A DNA stretch of 6,061 nt from Chitinophagaceae bacterium (lineage in GTDB: Bacteria > Bacteroidota > Bacteroidia > Chitinophagales > Chitinophagaceae), in assembly GCA_947481355.1 (NCBI GenBank), contig CANKGM010000132.1:1-6061 (forward strand), written 5' to 3'. How positions within the stretch are numbered: position 1 is the stretch's first letter; each line of letters starts with the position of its first letter. Positions 5,608-6,061 of the stretch are shown here, piece after piece. The notes beneath the pieces were generated by a model. It made no database searches, was not told the origin of the DNA, and worked only from the letters and a program-made list of their open reading frames with translations. Position numbers and translations under genes: made by a program.

Positions 5608-6061
5608 AATCCATTTTGTGCATTACGTTAATCCTCAGCACTTCATTCGTAAAGGCTCAGGAGATTACTGATGAAGACATAGCTAGTGCTAGAAAAATAA
5701 GGCGTGCAGAACTGAATGACCCCATTCGTCCTACTTGGCATTTAACCATTGCAGAAGGAAATGGAATGCCCTTCGACCCAAATGGTGCCATATACAAAGA
5801 TGGCGTTTATCATTTGTGGTATCTATACCAAGCAGAAAATGGTCATCACTGGCAACACCTCACCAGCATTGATCTTTTGCATTGGCGCTGGCATGCCAAC
5901 GACATCAAGCACAATCAAGGTGATCCAGAAGAAGGTATTTTTAGTGGAAACGCTTTTTTAGCAAAAGATGGTAAGGTTGTCATGGCCTATCATGGTCTCG
6001 GCACAGATGGCAATTGCGTAACCTATAGCTTAGACAAAGACTTGGAAACCTGGGCAAAGCC
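5595..6061 (+). CDS. GH32-type glycoside hydrolase, N-terminal part (cut by window end)
   Basis: The first 155 codons of a longer gene are present. MKIIQSILCITLILSTSFVKAQ is a signal peptide with likely cleavage at VKA|Q, so the product is exported. From residue 45 the sequence follows the first blades of a GH32 five-bladed propeller: RPTWHLT, then FDPNGAIYKDGVYHLWYLYQ (60-79), SIDLLHW (91-97), and FSGNAFLAKDGKVVMAYHG (116-134). Asp61 of DPNG matches the catalytic nucleophile of the family's NDPNG motif, but the preceding canonical W-M-N is replaced by M-P-F. The RDP and EC motifs, with the acid/base glutamate, would lie beyond the window and cannot be checked. GH32 enzymes classically cleave beta-fructosides (levan, inulin, sucrose); with this altered motif and sulfatase/GH20 neighbours the specificity may differ. 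The ATG at 5595 is the only start compatible with the signal peptide. Confidence 0.85.
   Translation, partial: MKIIQSILCITLILSTSFVKAQEITDEDIASARKIRRAELNDPIRPTWHLTIAEGNGMPFDPNGAIYKDGVYHLWYLYQAENGHHWQHLTSIDLLHWRWHANDIKHNQGDPEEGIFSGNAFLAKDGKVVMAYHGLGTDGNCVTYSLDKDLETWAK

Noticed and set aside
5749..5961. Alternative plus-strand frame inside the GH32-like gene
   Set aside because: The frame that starts at 5595 has a signal peptide and GH32 motifs throughout this stretch, so the other frame is a shadow.

Overview
The window looks like chromosomal DNA from an aerobic or microaerobic member of the Bacteroidota. It is AT-rich, gives little sign of Shine-Dalgarno use, and carries exported carbohydrate-active enzymes whose signal peptides end in the A|Q cleavage context common in that phylum. 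The phylum call is an inference from protein style and gene mix; there is no rRNA or other marker gene here. The O2-dependent formylglycine-generating enzyme (FGE), used here instead of a radical-SAM sulfatase-maturing enzyme, favours a life with oxygen.

Layout from left to right: about 70 bases that may hold the last codons of a truncated plus-strand gene; a minus-strand DUF1080 / 3-keto-disaccharide hydrolase-like gene (72-854); a 207-bp divergent intergenic region with two short palindromes; a plus-strand pair made of an FGE lipoprotein (1062-2198) and, 16 bp later, a secreted S1-family sulfatase (2215-3762); a 123-bp convergent gap with a strong 14-bp hairpin that probably ends transcription from both sides; a minus-strand GH20 beta-hexosaminidase (3886-5490); a 104-bp divergent gap; and a plus-strand GH32-type glycosidase (5595 to the window end, truncated).

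All five recognised proteins carry export signals, so the locus encodes extracytoplasmic glycan breakdown. The FGE would convert Cys77 of the adjacent sulfatase to formylglycine. The active sulfatase would remove sulfate from a glycan, the GH20 enzyme would release terminal beta-linked GlcNAc or GalNAc, and the DUF1080 and GH32-like proteins would act on other sugar linkages. Together this suggests use of a sulfated, amino-sugar-containing glycan, but the substrate cannot be read from the sequence. No SusC/SusD pair, sugar transporter or regulator lies in the window. No RNA gene, mobile element or CRISPR array was seen.

The most interesting details are a C-x-P-S-R motif in the N-terminal linker of the FGE that copies the core of the sulfatase site it modifies, an FGE that appears to be a lipoprotein beside an exported substrate, a non-canonical active-site neighbourhood in the GH32-like protein, and a predicted hairpin that buries the GH32 start codon.
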